Shown piece after piece: positions 46,175 to 57,855 of a stretch of 64,000 nt of DNA. Source of the stretch: Pezicula radicicola. Taxonomy: Eukaryota; Ascomycota; Leotiomycetes; Helotiales; Dermateaceae. Made by a program: the position numbers and the translations under genes. Under the pieces are notes generated by a model, which saw only the letters and a list, made by a program, of their open reading frames with translations, was not told the origin of the DNA and searched no databases. Position 1 is the stretch's first letter; each line of letters starts with the position of its first letter. Where the stretch lies: NCBI GenBank assembly GCA_003008705.1, contig PDUO01000018.1, forward strand, positions 460,630 through 524,629, read 5' to 3'.

Positions 46175-48395
46175 GTTCTGTACCATATACTTGTACCATG
46201 GTATAATAATGACTTATTGAATTCTTAAAGTTGTCGTTTCCTTGAAGATTTGGAGTTTCGAGGGAGTATTGCAAAGTAAGTTAAAACAAGCCAGTTTCCT
46301 TTTGACAGTGTTCCTCTTGCCCCCACAGGCTTTCTAAAGCAGATTAATCTCTCTCACACACATACTCTCTCTTTCCCTCTCTAAAAGCCTTTATACTCTC
46401 TAGAGCACTACCAACCACACAAATTAAGCGAGCAACAATCAAACGGCTACCACCTCGAAAGCCCGGAGTATGCTCCTCAAAGTGACAACGGCTATTTTAT
46501 AAGCGAGATGTAATTATAAGTAGATGGCTAGGAGAGTTATTGTTCACTTTTTAGGAAGGGTTAATAAAAGGTGGATGGGGAAGGTAAGGAGGTTGTTAGA
46601 GTTAAGATATATCTTTCTTATATAGGTTCTCATTAGGAGAGTTTATAGTAGCTAGGTTTGAAATGCTTAACTAGATATTTGATAGAGGGTAGTTTTAAGA
46701 TAGTTAAATAGGAATATAATTTTAATTTTGGAAGTGTTTATTTTAGAGAGTGAAATTGTTTTTTTTTATTAAGTAGTGTAGGATTAACTAAGTTTGTATT
46801 TGTTATTTTAAGGGGATATATAATTATAATAGAGTAATTCTACTTGTTTATAGATTAGTGTAGTAAGTAGATATAGAGCTTAGTTATTATATTTACTTTC
46901 TGTTAGCCATTGAGGCCCATTTTGTTATATGTCAGTATATCCTCATTCTGGCTACAATTGCTTCTTCTTTTTCGGGCCTTTTGCCCACCAACCTTGTTTT
47001 CTATTATAGCGCTCTACGTGTAATGCTGTCGCATCTGGAATGCCTTATTTTGTATGGAAATTGTTGAATTCAATGAATATATGCGAATAGTTATGTGATC
47101 GTCCTACTACTACAAGTAGGCCCATTCTGGCACTCTAGCTTCCACGCAGAAACATAGAACAGAACACAGAATCAACCACTGATTGCCACCCACATATTTC
47201 TGTCTATATTGTGCCTATTCAATAGAAATCAGGCTCTAATTGATGCTTAGCTCCTGTATATAAAGGCCTAATGCCTCCTACTTATTTTTTGAGAATCAGA
47301 CAATTTAAACTCTTACTTAAATTACCACTATAGTGCTCGAGGGTTCATACTTTCTAATTAATATACTAATGTAATAATCTCCTTAAGAAACTATAGTATA
47401 GTTAATCTATATTACTTACTTCTAAAGCTTTTTAGTAAAGTAGGTAATGTTCTTTTAAATATAAACTATATTATTAATAAGTAGTCTACGTTAATAATAA
47501 ACTCTAGTATACTATAGTAGATTTTATAAGGCTCTTAGATATTATTACCTAGAACTCGTAGTATCCCTACCTTATCCCTGTTTATACTTATATAAGTAGA
47601 ATACTTTCTACTAAATATATAAGTAAGCTTATAGCTCTATGTTATTAAACTAGGTAGTTCTACTAAGCTTAGCCTACTATTTTAAGATAAATAAGAAATA
47701 GCTTTATAGATAAACTAGATAAGTATTAACTATATTACTCTATATTTAGAACTAGGACCGTTTCCTTATATAAGGCTTAGAAGTTTTACCTATATACTTA
47801 CCTACCTACTTACTATACTAAGGTGCTTTTAATATATTATAAAATATTAGCTAGTTATAAATAGTAGTTAAGTTTAAGAACAGTTAAAATTCTAGGTTCC
47901 TAGCGTTATAAGTGTTTGTCTAGTAATACTATTAAGTTTTACAAGGTACTATATCCTTTTATAGAATAGTTATTTAAGAGTATATTCTAAAATAAGTATA
48001 TCTGTAGGTAAACGGTTATATAACTACCTATTCCTATAATTTAACACACCTATAAAGAGACATACAATTGTCCGAATATACACTAAAGTATCTTAATAAT
48101 AACAAACAGCTCTACGTGGGATGCGTTTTATACCTTGTTATATTTTTAAAATAATACACCTCTAAGTGATAGTATATTAAACATATGTTCCCTTCCTTTG
48201 TATAAATCCTATAATATATAGCCTCTTTAGCATGACTGATTCAATTCGCTTTATATAAGGAAGCGGAGAATAAGGAGTGTAATCGGAGTGGACTCAGGAA
48301 GATGATCAACTTGACTAGTTAATGTGATAGATTGTTGTTAATATTGCTTGAAGATACAAGACTTTGATGACTGTATTTGAATAGGTGAATAACAC

Positions 48396-48606
48396 GCTGC
48401 GAGGTAGCTTTTTTGAATTGTTGACATGCTACGAAAAGTAGTCCTTTCGTGAATTGGTGACACACTGCAATGAGTAGCACTTTTGACTTAGCTTGATTGA
48501 TTTAGCTTAAGTGAATACAAGTACAACCAATTTGTGCTTGATTCGGGACTTAAGTGACTGTGCGAAGCACTTTGACTTATTAAATTGACTAGCTGCGGAG
48601 CAGCAC
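48396..48606. repeat. Degenerate repeats each carrying a small hairpin
   Basis: Short stem-loops recur: GCTGCGAGGTAGC (48396), GCTACGAAAAGTAGT (48428), ACTGCAATGAGTAGC (48464), CTGTGCGAAGCAC (48558) and GCTGCGGAGCAGC (48592). Each is followed by a TTTTGA- or TTCTGGTGAA-like stretch. The first three are spaced 32-36 bp apart. Confidence 0.65.
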
Positions 48607-49879
48607 TTCTGGTGAATAAAAGAACGATATTTTCTCTTTACTTCTAGGGCACTTGATTTGACTACAAAAGGTAACTATTTATAACTTATTAGTGACTGGC
48701 TACACACCAGCGCTTCGGGGGACATATTAATGTACCGACATAGTTTGCGCAATAGCTAGTTGTAGTACTAGAAGACGGATAGATTCTTTGACTTATTGCA
48801 ATTCAACTTGAAGAACTCCTTGGCTTATAAAATGATGAATAGAATAGTTATTGGGAACATCATATACGTAGGAAAAGCTACTGTATTCTGCGAGGAGTAG
48901 AGCAAACTCGAAATAGTATACTAAAGACGATGGTTACTTTCTAACACTTGTTATCTACTAAGCTTTCTATAGGAACATTTATTTCTAGCCCTTATACTTT
49001 TATCTTACCAAAAACTGCCCCTATTACTTAAATAAGATATAGAGGAATGTCTGGCTTATATGTGTAAGTGAGTCTCTTTACGTGTTAAGATTTGGATTAG
49101 ATATTCGATTTACGAAAGGGGGAAACATATTAACTCTAATACTTTCTTGTAAACTACATTAAATTTCTAGTCTGCGCTAAGCCTTTATAATAGCTAAGAA
49201 GTAAATAGCTACAGCTTGACCTGTAGCAAGAATTATCCCTAGATTCGAGGTAGATATTTAAAAGAGATATAACATTTTCTACTCCCTTGTTAATAGTAAA
49301 AGTCTTGCTTATACTTTATAAACATTACCTTCTACTTTAATATTCTCCTTGTACTATATAAATTAGGTTGAAAGAGATTACTTTAAATAGCTATCTATTT
49401 AAATATAAGAGACGAACTTAAGTGAAGTTACTTGACTTTTAGTAACTTATTTCACTTAGATAACTTACTTACCCGAATTAAAGTAATCTCTTAGAAACTA
49501 ATTCTTATAGTATTATATCTTCTCTTAATTAATATTAAGTAAATCAATAAAGAATCTTTTACTAAACATGCTTGTAGAAGGTATACACTATCTATAACAT
49601 TAATTACACTATTATCAAACTCTCCTCTACCTCTACTGTCAAATTTTCGCATTGTATAAGTATCACCACTCGTGTAGTTACAAGACTCCCATTAGAGTTC
49701 AGCTCTAGATTGTAACTTCAGATGAGAAAATCAAAAGACATATGTCGTCTACTATGAAATTCTCTACCCGATAGGAAGATTCTAAGTTGAAACCGGCTGA
49801 AGTCTTAAGGGTAGTTGTCGCTTATAATGTATTAATACAGCGATAGTAATTATCAAGAGCTATGTCCCTAGCAAACTAT

Positions 49880-50290
49880 ATACTTTCGTACCTGGAAAGT
49901 ATAGTAGTAATACAAGCTACAACCCGAAGAATTAAGAACCTTGATTCTAGTAGCTGGGTTCATTTGTTTCAACAATATTTAAAAAGCAAATGATAGACTA
50001 CCGGGTATAATGGCTATAACGTCAATTACAGTAACACCGCTTAAATACAGCGTGTTATAGCTGTAGCATAGATAGGCAGATAATAGACTACAAAATAAAG
50101 ATAGCAATGAGGTAATAGCAATACAAACTACCGTCCGAATAAGTCGTTTTATTTCTAATAGCCAGTTTCATCTCACGTAAAATAGTACTAAAGTAAAAGA
50201 AGCCAATGATAACCTACTAGATATAGAGGCTATAGCGATAATCACAGTAATACCGCTTATTTACTTGCGGTGTGAATAGAAAAGCATGTA
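49880..50290. repeat. Diverged tandem duplication, about 210-bp period
   Basis: ATGATAGACTACCGGGTATA at 49990 and ATGATAACCTACTAGATATA at 50206 begin matching stretches that both end in an ACCGCTTA block. Upstream parts (TAGCTGGGTTCAT at 49951, TAGCCAGTTTCAT at 50159) match at a similar offset. Confidence 0.65.
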
Positions 50291-50403
50291 TAGGTAGGTA
50301 TACATACCATCGCATATTAATTTGATATAGAAATATATACTAATACATCATACAGTACCCTACTATACGTAATAAAGTCCTGCCTCTTAGCAAGTGAAGA
50401 TCT

Positions 50404-50513
50404 ATTGTTCGGCGAACAATAATACCCCTACGAAGGTATAACCAAAGCTTCAAAACCGAGTCGCCGAATCTCAACTTGAAAGTTCGGCGAAACTTGGAGA
50501 AGAGTCGGCGAAC
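50404..50513. repeat. Cluster of four TTCGGCGAA-type motifs
   Basis: ATTGTTCGGCGAACAAT (50404-50420) is an inverted repeat with a one-base centre. TCGCCGAA (50461-50468) and TTCGGCGA (50483-50490) form a perfect 8-bp stem, and GTCGGCGAAC follows at 50504. The cluster marks the edge of the AT-rich block. Confidence 0.8.
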
Positions 50514-53500
50514 AACCCTCCCTCAAAGTTCTTGACTAAGACATACGTCAACATAAGCTTTTGAAAAAATATCTTCCCAGCCAGATAGCCACGACTCGTA
50601 CACTGCAAATAATCAATTACGCTATTTCTTAGCTACATGTACTCTCAAATAGCATTATGACCTTCTCACTCTGCATACATATACAGTTTATGATAAACTT
50701 GTCCTTTCTTGGCGATATGTCGTTATCTTACGATTATTCATTACAGTGTAGGAGGGCAAGCAATTGATGCGAAGCCGACGGAAATTCGGACTCGCACGAC
50801 GGGAGTGCACGCACGAGACACCTGTCACAATGCCTCCTCCTTGTGCTTGTACCCTTGTATTCCGCTTTGTAATTAGATCAAACGGCTTATTTCTGGTATC
50901 TCCGTATATTGGTACTGTACAAGTAGTAGATGTGCGGAGGTATGATACAAGTAAATAAGCTTTTTTTGACGGAACTCCAACGAACACCGTAAGCCGAACA
51001 AACTGTATGGATTGTTAAGCACTTAAGGTTGTGCCCTATATTTCTGATTAAGCCTTATATTTCGGTGCGAGAACCGAAGTAGGGTTGCTAAAGTACGGAG
51101 CTTTATGTCCTTCCTTAGGAAGACCTTGTTTTGTGCCATGGGTACCCGAGCAGTTTGTAGACACCCACTGCAGGAAATGTGCAGCAACAATGATGCTTGT
51201 ATTTCGGCGGCAGATGTTTGATGAGGGCTGAACATGCGCTATTCAATGAGTCGTAATTACTGGTATGAAATAATTGGGGATGTCTCTCTCTGTTGCGCTC
51301 AAAATGTTTGGATAGTGTCTCGCAGCAGCTGGGGAAAGGACAAGATTGAGTTCAGCGGGAGCCTGTGCGTTGCGAGACTCGCGGCACTTGCCAGAACATT
51401 TGAGGTAAGCGAGCGCATGAACATACTCAACTAGGCATCATATTCCTCGATACAGATCTTTTGCTTCTCTGAGCTTTGCTATCGGGCATTCCATTATTAC
51501 AGTACCTTTCGAACTCTGGTAACATGGAATTACTGTCATAATGCCGCAATGCTTTTTATTACCTTGGCATACTACCTTGGCGTCCCATTGAGCTTTTTCT
51601 TGGCATTACTGGAAGGGTACCAGTTGGATTGTATGGGTATTAGCGTTGCTTTCTGAGTGAGGCAGAATGTGTTCAGGAATAATGATGCTATTAGTGACTA
51701 GGTCATCGAGTAAGCTTTTTGGCTCTTGAATGCTCCAATGATATTGGTTTTATAGGGCTCGTGCGTACTGCAAAGCCAATTGATGTGCAACTGAATTGGG
51801 TGCTAACCAAATTCCCTTGCCAAGGCCAAGATGAGAGCTTGTGGCATGCCTAACTACTTAATAATTTCCTTCAAAGCCTCACAAGCGACGTCACTGGGTT
51901 TTGGGTGGCGAAGAAACTTCATCCTGCGAATCCTAAGTTCTGGACCTTTGTCCATCCCAAATGTTTGCTTCGCCTAAGGTAATGCTCATGCCCATCCAAA
52001 TTTCCAAGCCTTGGAAGTTGGGCTGACTACGTACGCAATCTCCAAAGTCGCTTTTACTTTGCTTGCATTACTTGATGTTTTTCTTGGCAGAGAGATAAAA
52101 AGGCAGCCGATTTCTGGGTCGATACTGTGAGAAGCGGGGTTCTCTGGAGCACACTTGGCGGGAGATCTCAGCTCTGCCACACAAGTTCTTGGGGCTGTGG
52201 TGCTCCAAATGGGTATGCCGAGAGACTTGGCGTCTGCACAGAATCTGGGGTAAAGCGAACGAAGCAGATGATGCGATTACGAACCAACGAATCACTTCAT
52301 GGCACCATATTCAGCTGGTCGCACTCCCTATGCTTTGTAACGAATCTGCTGCGTTCTCGCACTCGGCTCAATTGCTCTCGTTCTTAAGGCTCCGTAATTG
52401 GGTTATCGTAAGCAAACCGCAATATGGAGTACATGACTGGCTATGACGTTGGGGGGTGCTTGAATGTTGGAAGCGTTTACCATAATGTGCGATCGAGAAG
52501 CATTATTTCGGGGTCGTGCTTCTATGCTCTGCTACCACGGTAAGCCAAGGTAGACACAGTACCGGCAATTCTCCAAGTGCCGTTGACCCACGAGTGTGGT
52601 GATGATTGCATTAGCTAAAACGATCAACGGGCTGTTGACGACAGGCCTCCGTGAACTTTGCACGAATCCAAAAGAATCTCAGAACGCCTGGGGGAACGGG
52701 TCCTTAAAGGAGAAATCTACATAGGTAAGGTAATGGAGTATGTCGTACGACGTAGGGGTAAAGCGGATCGCCAGAGAATAATGGAGTTGCACAACTTTAT
52801 GAAAACCAAGGGTCTGTGCAATGCTGGTCCTATGTCCGAACAGCGATACGCCGTTCCCGTACAGCGTATGCGGTTCTGTCTAAGTGGCTGGCTGGTATTT
52901 GTCGTCTTTGAGGAGTGCACCAAGTTGCTGTCGCTTAGCGGCCGTCTTTGCAATCCGAAGACCGAGAGGAGGCAGGTATAGGAGGCTGCCAAGATGCACC
53001 CCCAGGTCACAACGACGAGGCCATAAGGCTTCGGACGAACACAATCTTCCTTTCGTTAACTCCCGTACCGTACGTAGACCGACGATTACAATAACTTCCG
53101 TTCCCCGGTGTCGCAACTCGACTTTTTGTAATCTCCATGAACAGCTGATCAGGTCGAATATGGAAATCTGTCTGCCATCATGAGGTATAATCTTTTTTTT
53201 TCCCTGTATCTAATTAATTCCGTCGGTGTAAGGCACGGAAATCATCCACCACCCCAGCTTGTAAAATGTTCCGATTTCATTTCACTGGTGACTATTCATC
53301 TTTCCAAGCATTTGTTTGCTGGTTTGGGAGGCTCTCCCCCATGTTCTGTGTGGGTTTGTATCAGATCATGTGGTGAGTAGTCGAAACTCAACGGTGGTAT
53401 GCCTGTAGTTCGTCATATCTTTACTTATAGTACTGTACCTACGGAACGGAGCGCCTAGCCATAGATTTTGATCCGTGTGGTCGTGGCAAATATGGATACC

Positions 53501-53958
53501 TAATCGTGTTCGGGACCTCTCCTGAACAGGACCTGAGGAGCACCTCCTTCTGTAGTAGTCAGAAGGCTGAGAAGTGAGGTGTGAAGCCAACGGGTACGGG
53601 TCGTTTTGTGTTCCGCAACTACCCTGCTCGATGTTGCCGCAAAGGAAGCTAAAACACACCTTATCGCCGTGCTACAGGCGTACCGCACAGCAAGCTATGA
53701 TCTGTCCAGGGGTACCTAGGACTTCGAGAAAACACTGAGAAAAACTTCGTCAGAGTGGGGATGTATACAGGATGCTAATGCGCAGACGGGTACGGAGAAA
53801 AGCCACTGAGATCACCAAAGCAAGAACACCACTGGGATATACTGTAGACGACCTACTCAATGTATCGTCATAAAAAAGCCTGAACAGGAATCCTTAAGGA
53901 CTCCTTTTTTTTCTGAAGAAAGGTCTAGATCTTTCCCCCCTATATGGTTATGAACAGT

Positions 53959-54000
53959 GGAAAAGGAAGACTGCTTCCTGAGTAAAAGACTTCCTTTTCC
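53959..54000. repeat. 11-bp inverted repeat (hairpin)
   Basis: GGAAAAGGAAG (53959-53969) is the exact reverse complement of CTTCCTTTTCC (53990-54000), with a 20-nt loop. No gene is adjacent that would make it a terminator. Confidence 0.8.
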
Positions 54001-55428
54001 TTACTAGGTGCCATTGCTTTGGAAAAGTACATGCAAAGGTAGGCGCTTCTGATTATTCTCCGTTCACCTGGCTAGAAACAGTACATCTCCACAAGTCACT
54101 GCCGTCGGTGAGGCGCAGGAGTCATAAGGCTGGTTACTGTTGAACGGGACAGTTCTAAGAAGCTTTTTTTTTGTAAATAATGACTTTTAAAGCCCCTAGG
54201 GTACCAAGACTTTACTTCGTAAGACCTTGAACATTCCCTCCTGGTGGGGCTAGCAAGTTGCAAATGCCAAATTCACTTCATCCGTTGTCGCGGCGGAGCA
54301 ATGCTAAGGTAATCGAAACCAACCCCACATCCAGTCGACATCGACAGCCTCGTCGCTGCCCCTATTTATTTTGCAAGGGTTGTCGTATTTTTACGGTGCG
54401 CAACGATGCTCGTAAATCATTATGAGTTTCGATGAGTGATGACTGAGCTGCTCTGATTCCAGACCATTTTCTATTTCTATTTTTTTTTTTTCACACTTTT
54501 TGTTGATTACAAAACAATCAATTCATTTATTCCACAGCTCCATTCGATTTCGATGATTTGATTTGATTGGATTGGATTTGAACTGATTGGATTTGATTTT
54601 GTCCCTGATTCAACTTCACATGGAATCCTTTGGTGCTAAAAAGTGTGCAGTGGAGTGGGCTGCTTACTGTGCCTTATGCGCCTGATGTTGAGTGACTTAG
54701 TCGTATCAAATCACGACTCTACAGTCGTAACAAAGATCAGTCAGAGCTGCCAAAAACTATGCCATGACAACAATACAATCGAATCGCAAGTTTTCGAAGC
54801 TCTTCTCTGCCACGCTGGCGCTTAGTCCTCCTTTGCCATGCTTTCTTATCCTCCCATACAATTTGTCCACTTGCCAAGCCATCCCCAAGGGCCAAGACAT
54901 AAAACATACAAAGCCAATGCTTGCAACAAATTTCTAGCTGACAGCAAAAGCGAGAGACGAGGGAAATGAGATTATTGCCAGCGAAGACGACCGAAATAGT
55001 TTCTTTGGAATTCCATGACCTTGAGTCGTTTGTTCGTCTCATTCGCTGCGGATTGATATCCGCGTCTCCTTGTCGCCTTATGCGTTGTAGCGACAACCTT
55101 TATGGGCTGCCACCCACCTCATCATCGCCATTCTGGGACATTGATGGCTTGGGCGCATATAATCATTTACGCAAAAAACTGCCCAAAAATCATCATGAGA
55201 ATTGGGGATTATGTTTAAGCTCACTGCACTTCACCCGCCTTACCTCCTCCCCCAGCCTTGGCTGCTCGTGCCCTCGTCGCATTCAAGACCCCTCTCTCGA
55301 GCATCTTGAAATCTGTTGATGCGAGCATTTCGTACGGAGTACCGTACCAGAGGAACCACAAGGCGTCACCTCAGGAGGCAGGCCCCACGCCAATCGTGAC
55401 TTGACTTGGTCCTGGGGTCCTCGCCGTG

Positions 55429-55430
<2 letters not shown>

Positions 55431-55506
<76 letters not shown>
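55431..55506. repeat. (TC)38 dinucleotide microsatellite
   Basis: A perfect TC repeat runs for 76 bp, followed by an imperfect pyrimidine tail. The apparent ORFs across it are repeat artefacts. Confidence 0.97.
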
Positions 55507-55510
<4 letters not shown>

Positions 55511-56512
55511 TCCCCTTCTGGGTGTCGGAGAGCGCATAGACCAAAAGCTACGAAGGTACGGAAAAGATGTTGCTCCCTTGTGAACCATGACGAAAGCGAC
55601 GTGGTACGGTACCGTAGTAGCAGAAAGTTAAAAAGATCCAAAGTCTAATGGGGGACAGAGTGCATGGAGCATGGGAGCTATGAAGCTGCTCCATTACTCT
55701 ATTCACTACTGGTGTACTATTTCCGCCTTCTTTTTGTTTTCCGTCCAAGCCCCCTGACCCTGGCCGCCGAGCGCTTGTTATCCCAGGAAGCAGCTCGCTC
55801 TCGCCTTCGGTATTAAATTTCACAATTTGTGCTTCGTGGTAATCGGTGTAAGCAAGGTCTGCGCATCCGAGACTACGGTAAGCAACCACACAAGCAGCTC
55901 CATAGCCTACCTCGAATACAAAGACCACGTCTACTCCACTCCGACTGTTTATGATGCATTATCTTCCTCTGGATACTTAAATTTCTGCCTGCCCAACTTC
56001 TACTTTTTTTTCCCTGGCATTGACGGTTCCGGCGGCATATCTGAGGCACTTTAAGATCTACTCTTCATCCATCGACCTCGTCAGTTCATATGTCCACGGA
56101 CTTTCCACCGCAAACAATATCCGCCTTAACTACTTCTCTATTATCTCATGCTATACAGTAGGCTCGCCTTGTTGTCCCTAAGCAGTAATAGCGGGAGTTC
56201 CACTTTGAGATTTTCAGGGACCGCATTGTCAGCATCACATCACAACTCGACCGAAAGTTGATCTCATAGGGCCGTCACACGGAGTTAACTAACTCGCCGA
56301 CCAACGACCCTAGAGAAAGAAATCAGCAACCTCACCTAATATCCCCGATCGAACCCCGAGCTACGGGCGTTAATAATTTGGCTATTCCTCAGGCCTGGCC
56401 AAAACTTTGGTTTCAACTCAGATTTATATATACAAGAAGCTCTCCCAAAACTCTTGCCCATTTTGCGAGTCGCTTCCCTCCTCTCAAGCTACACCATTTC
56501 TTCCCGCTAGCT

Positions 56513-57855
56513 ATGTCCGGATTACCAACCCCTCCAATGGAGGACCATAAAGATTCGCCTGCTAGAAGAAGTTCAAAACTTTCTTCTAGTTCGAAACCTG
56601 TACACCGAACTTCAAAGAGATCAAGTACATCTCACGACCATGGTGCAGTTATTATTGATGGAAGACATAAACGAGTATGGAAGGCATGTGAGCGTTGTAG
56701 GATGAAGAAGACGAAGGTGCGCATATACAGTCAAATAAAAATAAATGTATCTTGCTGACTTTCGCCAGTGTGATGGAGAGTCTCCCTGTAAAAGATGTAA
56801 AGATGATGGATTGGTATGTACAGCAGGAAGCAGGAAAAAGACTGAGTTCAAACAATTGCCGAGAGGGTAAGTTTCATATTTCACTTGGATTAATTCAGTC
56901 TATATCTGCACACCAAAACCCTGAGAAAATGAACTGACAATTTCCTGGCAGTTATGCGGAAGTTTTAGAGAACACCCAGTATGCGCTCATTGCAACAGTC
57001 CAGAAGCTATACACAATGGTCCGTAACGGAGAGTCATGGGACTTGGGGGAACCCGAAATGAACGATAGAGGGCAACCTGTAATCCACGACATAGCTTCGA
57101 AACTTGGCTGCATCAGACCGTCGCCAGACCTTCCTTACGCATTCCCCGAAGGTGCAGATGACTTCGCCGAACTACAAGCACAATTGCAGGCTGCGCGTTC
57201 AGAGATGGGAGCACATGATACAGGACGCAGGAAGGGCTCAGAAGATTCAACCACTTCGAGTCCGGCTCTAGACCGTACAGATCGAGCGAGCAGCAGTGAA
57301 AGCGATCACTCAGCATTGTCAAAAGACTACAACCAGATGTTATGGCAGCAACAGCAGCAACAAGAAGCCGCCATGTCCAAGGCCAACATGTCACCAGCTA
57401 GGACCACCCCTTCCAAGGTACAGTCGCAACCTATAGGCCGTCGAGATGGTTTAAATGTTTCTCTCGAAGCTTTTGACGACGGTTCCTACCAGCAACGAGC
57501 CTCTTTTGAGAGCGTACAGTCTATGCCTTCGCCCATATATACCGATTTCCGATCCACATCCCCGGTATACCGCAACGCCTCTCCCTTCTCTCCCTGGTGT
57601 GGAGGCGACGAGTTTCTCGGACAATCGCACGCTCTGGATGTTACAGCCTTTTACATGAGACAGCAGTCACAAAATGTGGCGAGGTCAGCACCATTAAATG
57701 GATCTTTTCCACTACAGATGCAAATGAATGACGGGATGAATTTTGCGGATGGGACGATTCGACCTGGTATGCTGGATTGTAGTCAGAGTATGATTTGCGA
57801 GGATACGATCATGTTCCAAAATGACTTCGAGAACCACGGCATGGGGATGGCTTAA
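56513..57855 (+). CDS. Zn2Cys6 transcription factor without a middle homology region
   Basis: Exons 56513-56716, 56769-56866 and 56952-57855 give 401 residues. The Zn2Cys6 cluster lies at residues 59-86 with C-x2-C-x6-C-x5-C-x2-C-x6-C spacing (ACERCRMKKTK, then CDGESPCKRCKDDGLVC). An intron splits it just before the third Cys, a common position in this family. A conserved-looking block follows (LPRGYAEVLENTQYALIATV, QKLYTMVRNGESWDLGEP, IASKLGCIRPSPDLP). The rest is Gln/Ser/Met-rich and disordered, likely an activation region. There is no fungal-specific transcription factor domain. The short layout resembles developmental regulators of the fluffy type, but this is a loose impression and no symbol is assigned. 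The ATG at 56513 was preferred because the upstream frame is not protein-like. Confidence 0.87.

Larger units (their letters stand above)
46175..50690. other. Strongly AT-rich repeat block
   Basis: About 4.5 kb has no usable ORF on either strand and is dominated by TA-rich sequence, as expected of DNA exposed to repeat-induced point mutation. It contains hairpin-bearing degenerate repeats (48.4-48.6 kb), a tandem duplication (49.9-50.3 kb), and a cluster of TTCGGCGAA motifs at its right edge. No intact mobile element is visible. Confidence 0.6.
50691..56512. other. Gene-free region of ordinary base composition
   Basis: About 5.8 kb has balanced composition but only short, unrelated open frames on both strands. 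Part of it (51.9-52.4 kb) reads as broken protein-like fragments in shifting frames and may be an old mobile-element remnant, but no domain could be named. The right end holds a (TC)38 tract and the promoter of the second Zn2Cys6 gene. Confidence 0.4.

Noticed and set aside
55283..55648. Open frames encoding poly(Arg-Glu) or poly(Ser-Leu)
   Set aside because: They are translations of the TC microsatellite on both strands and have no other protein features.
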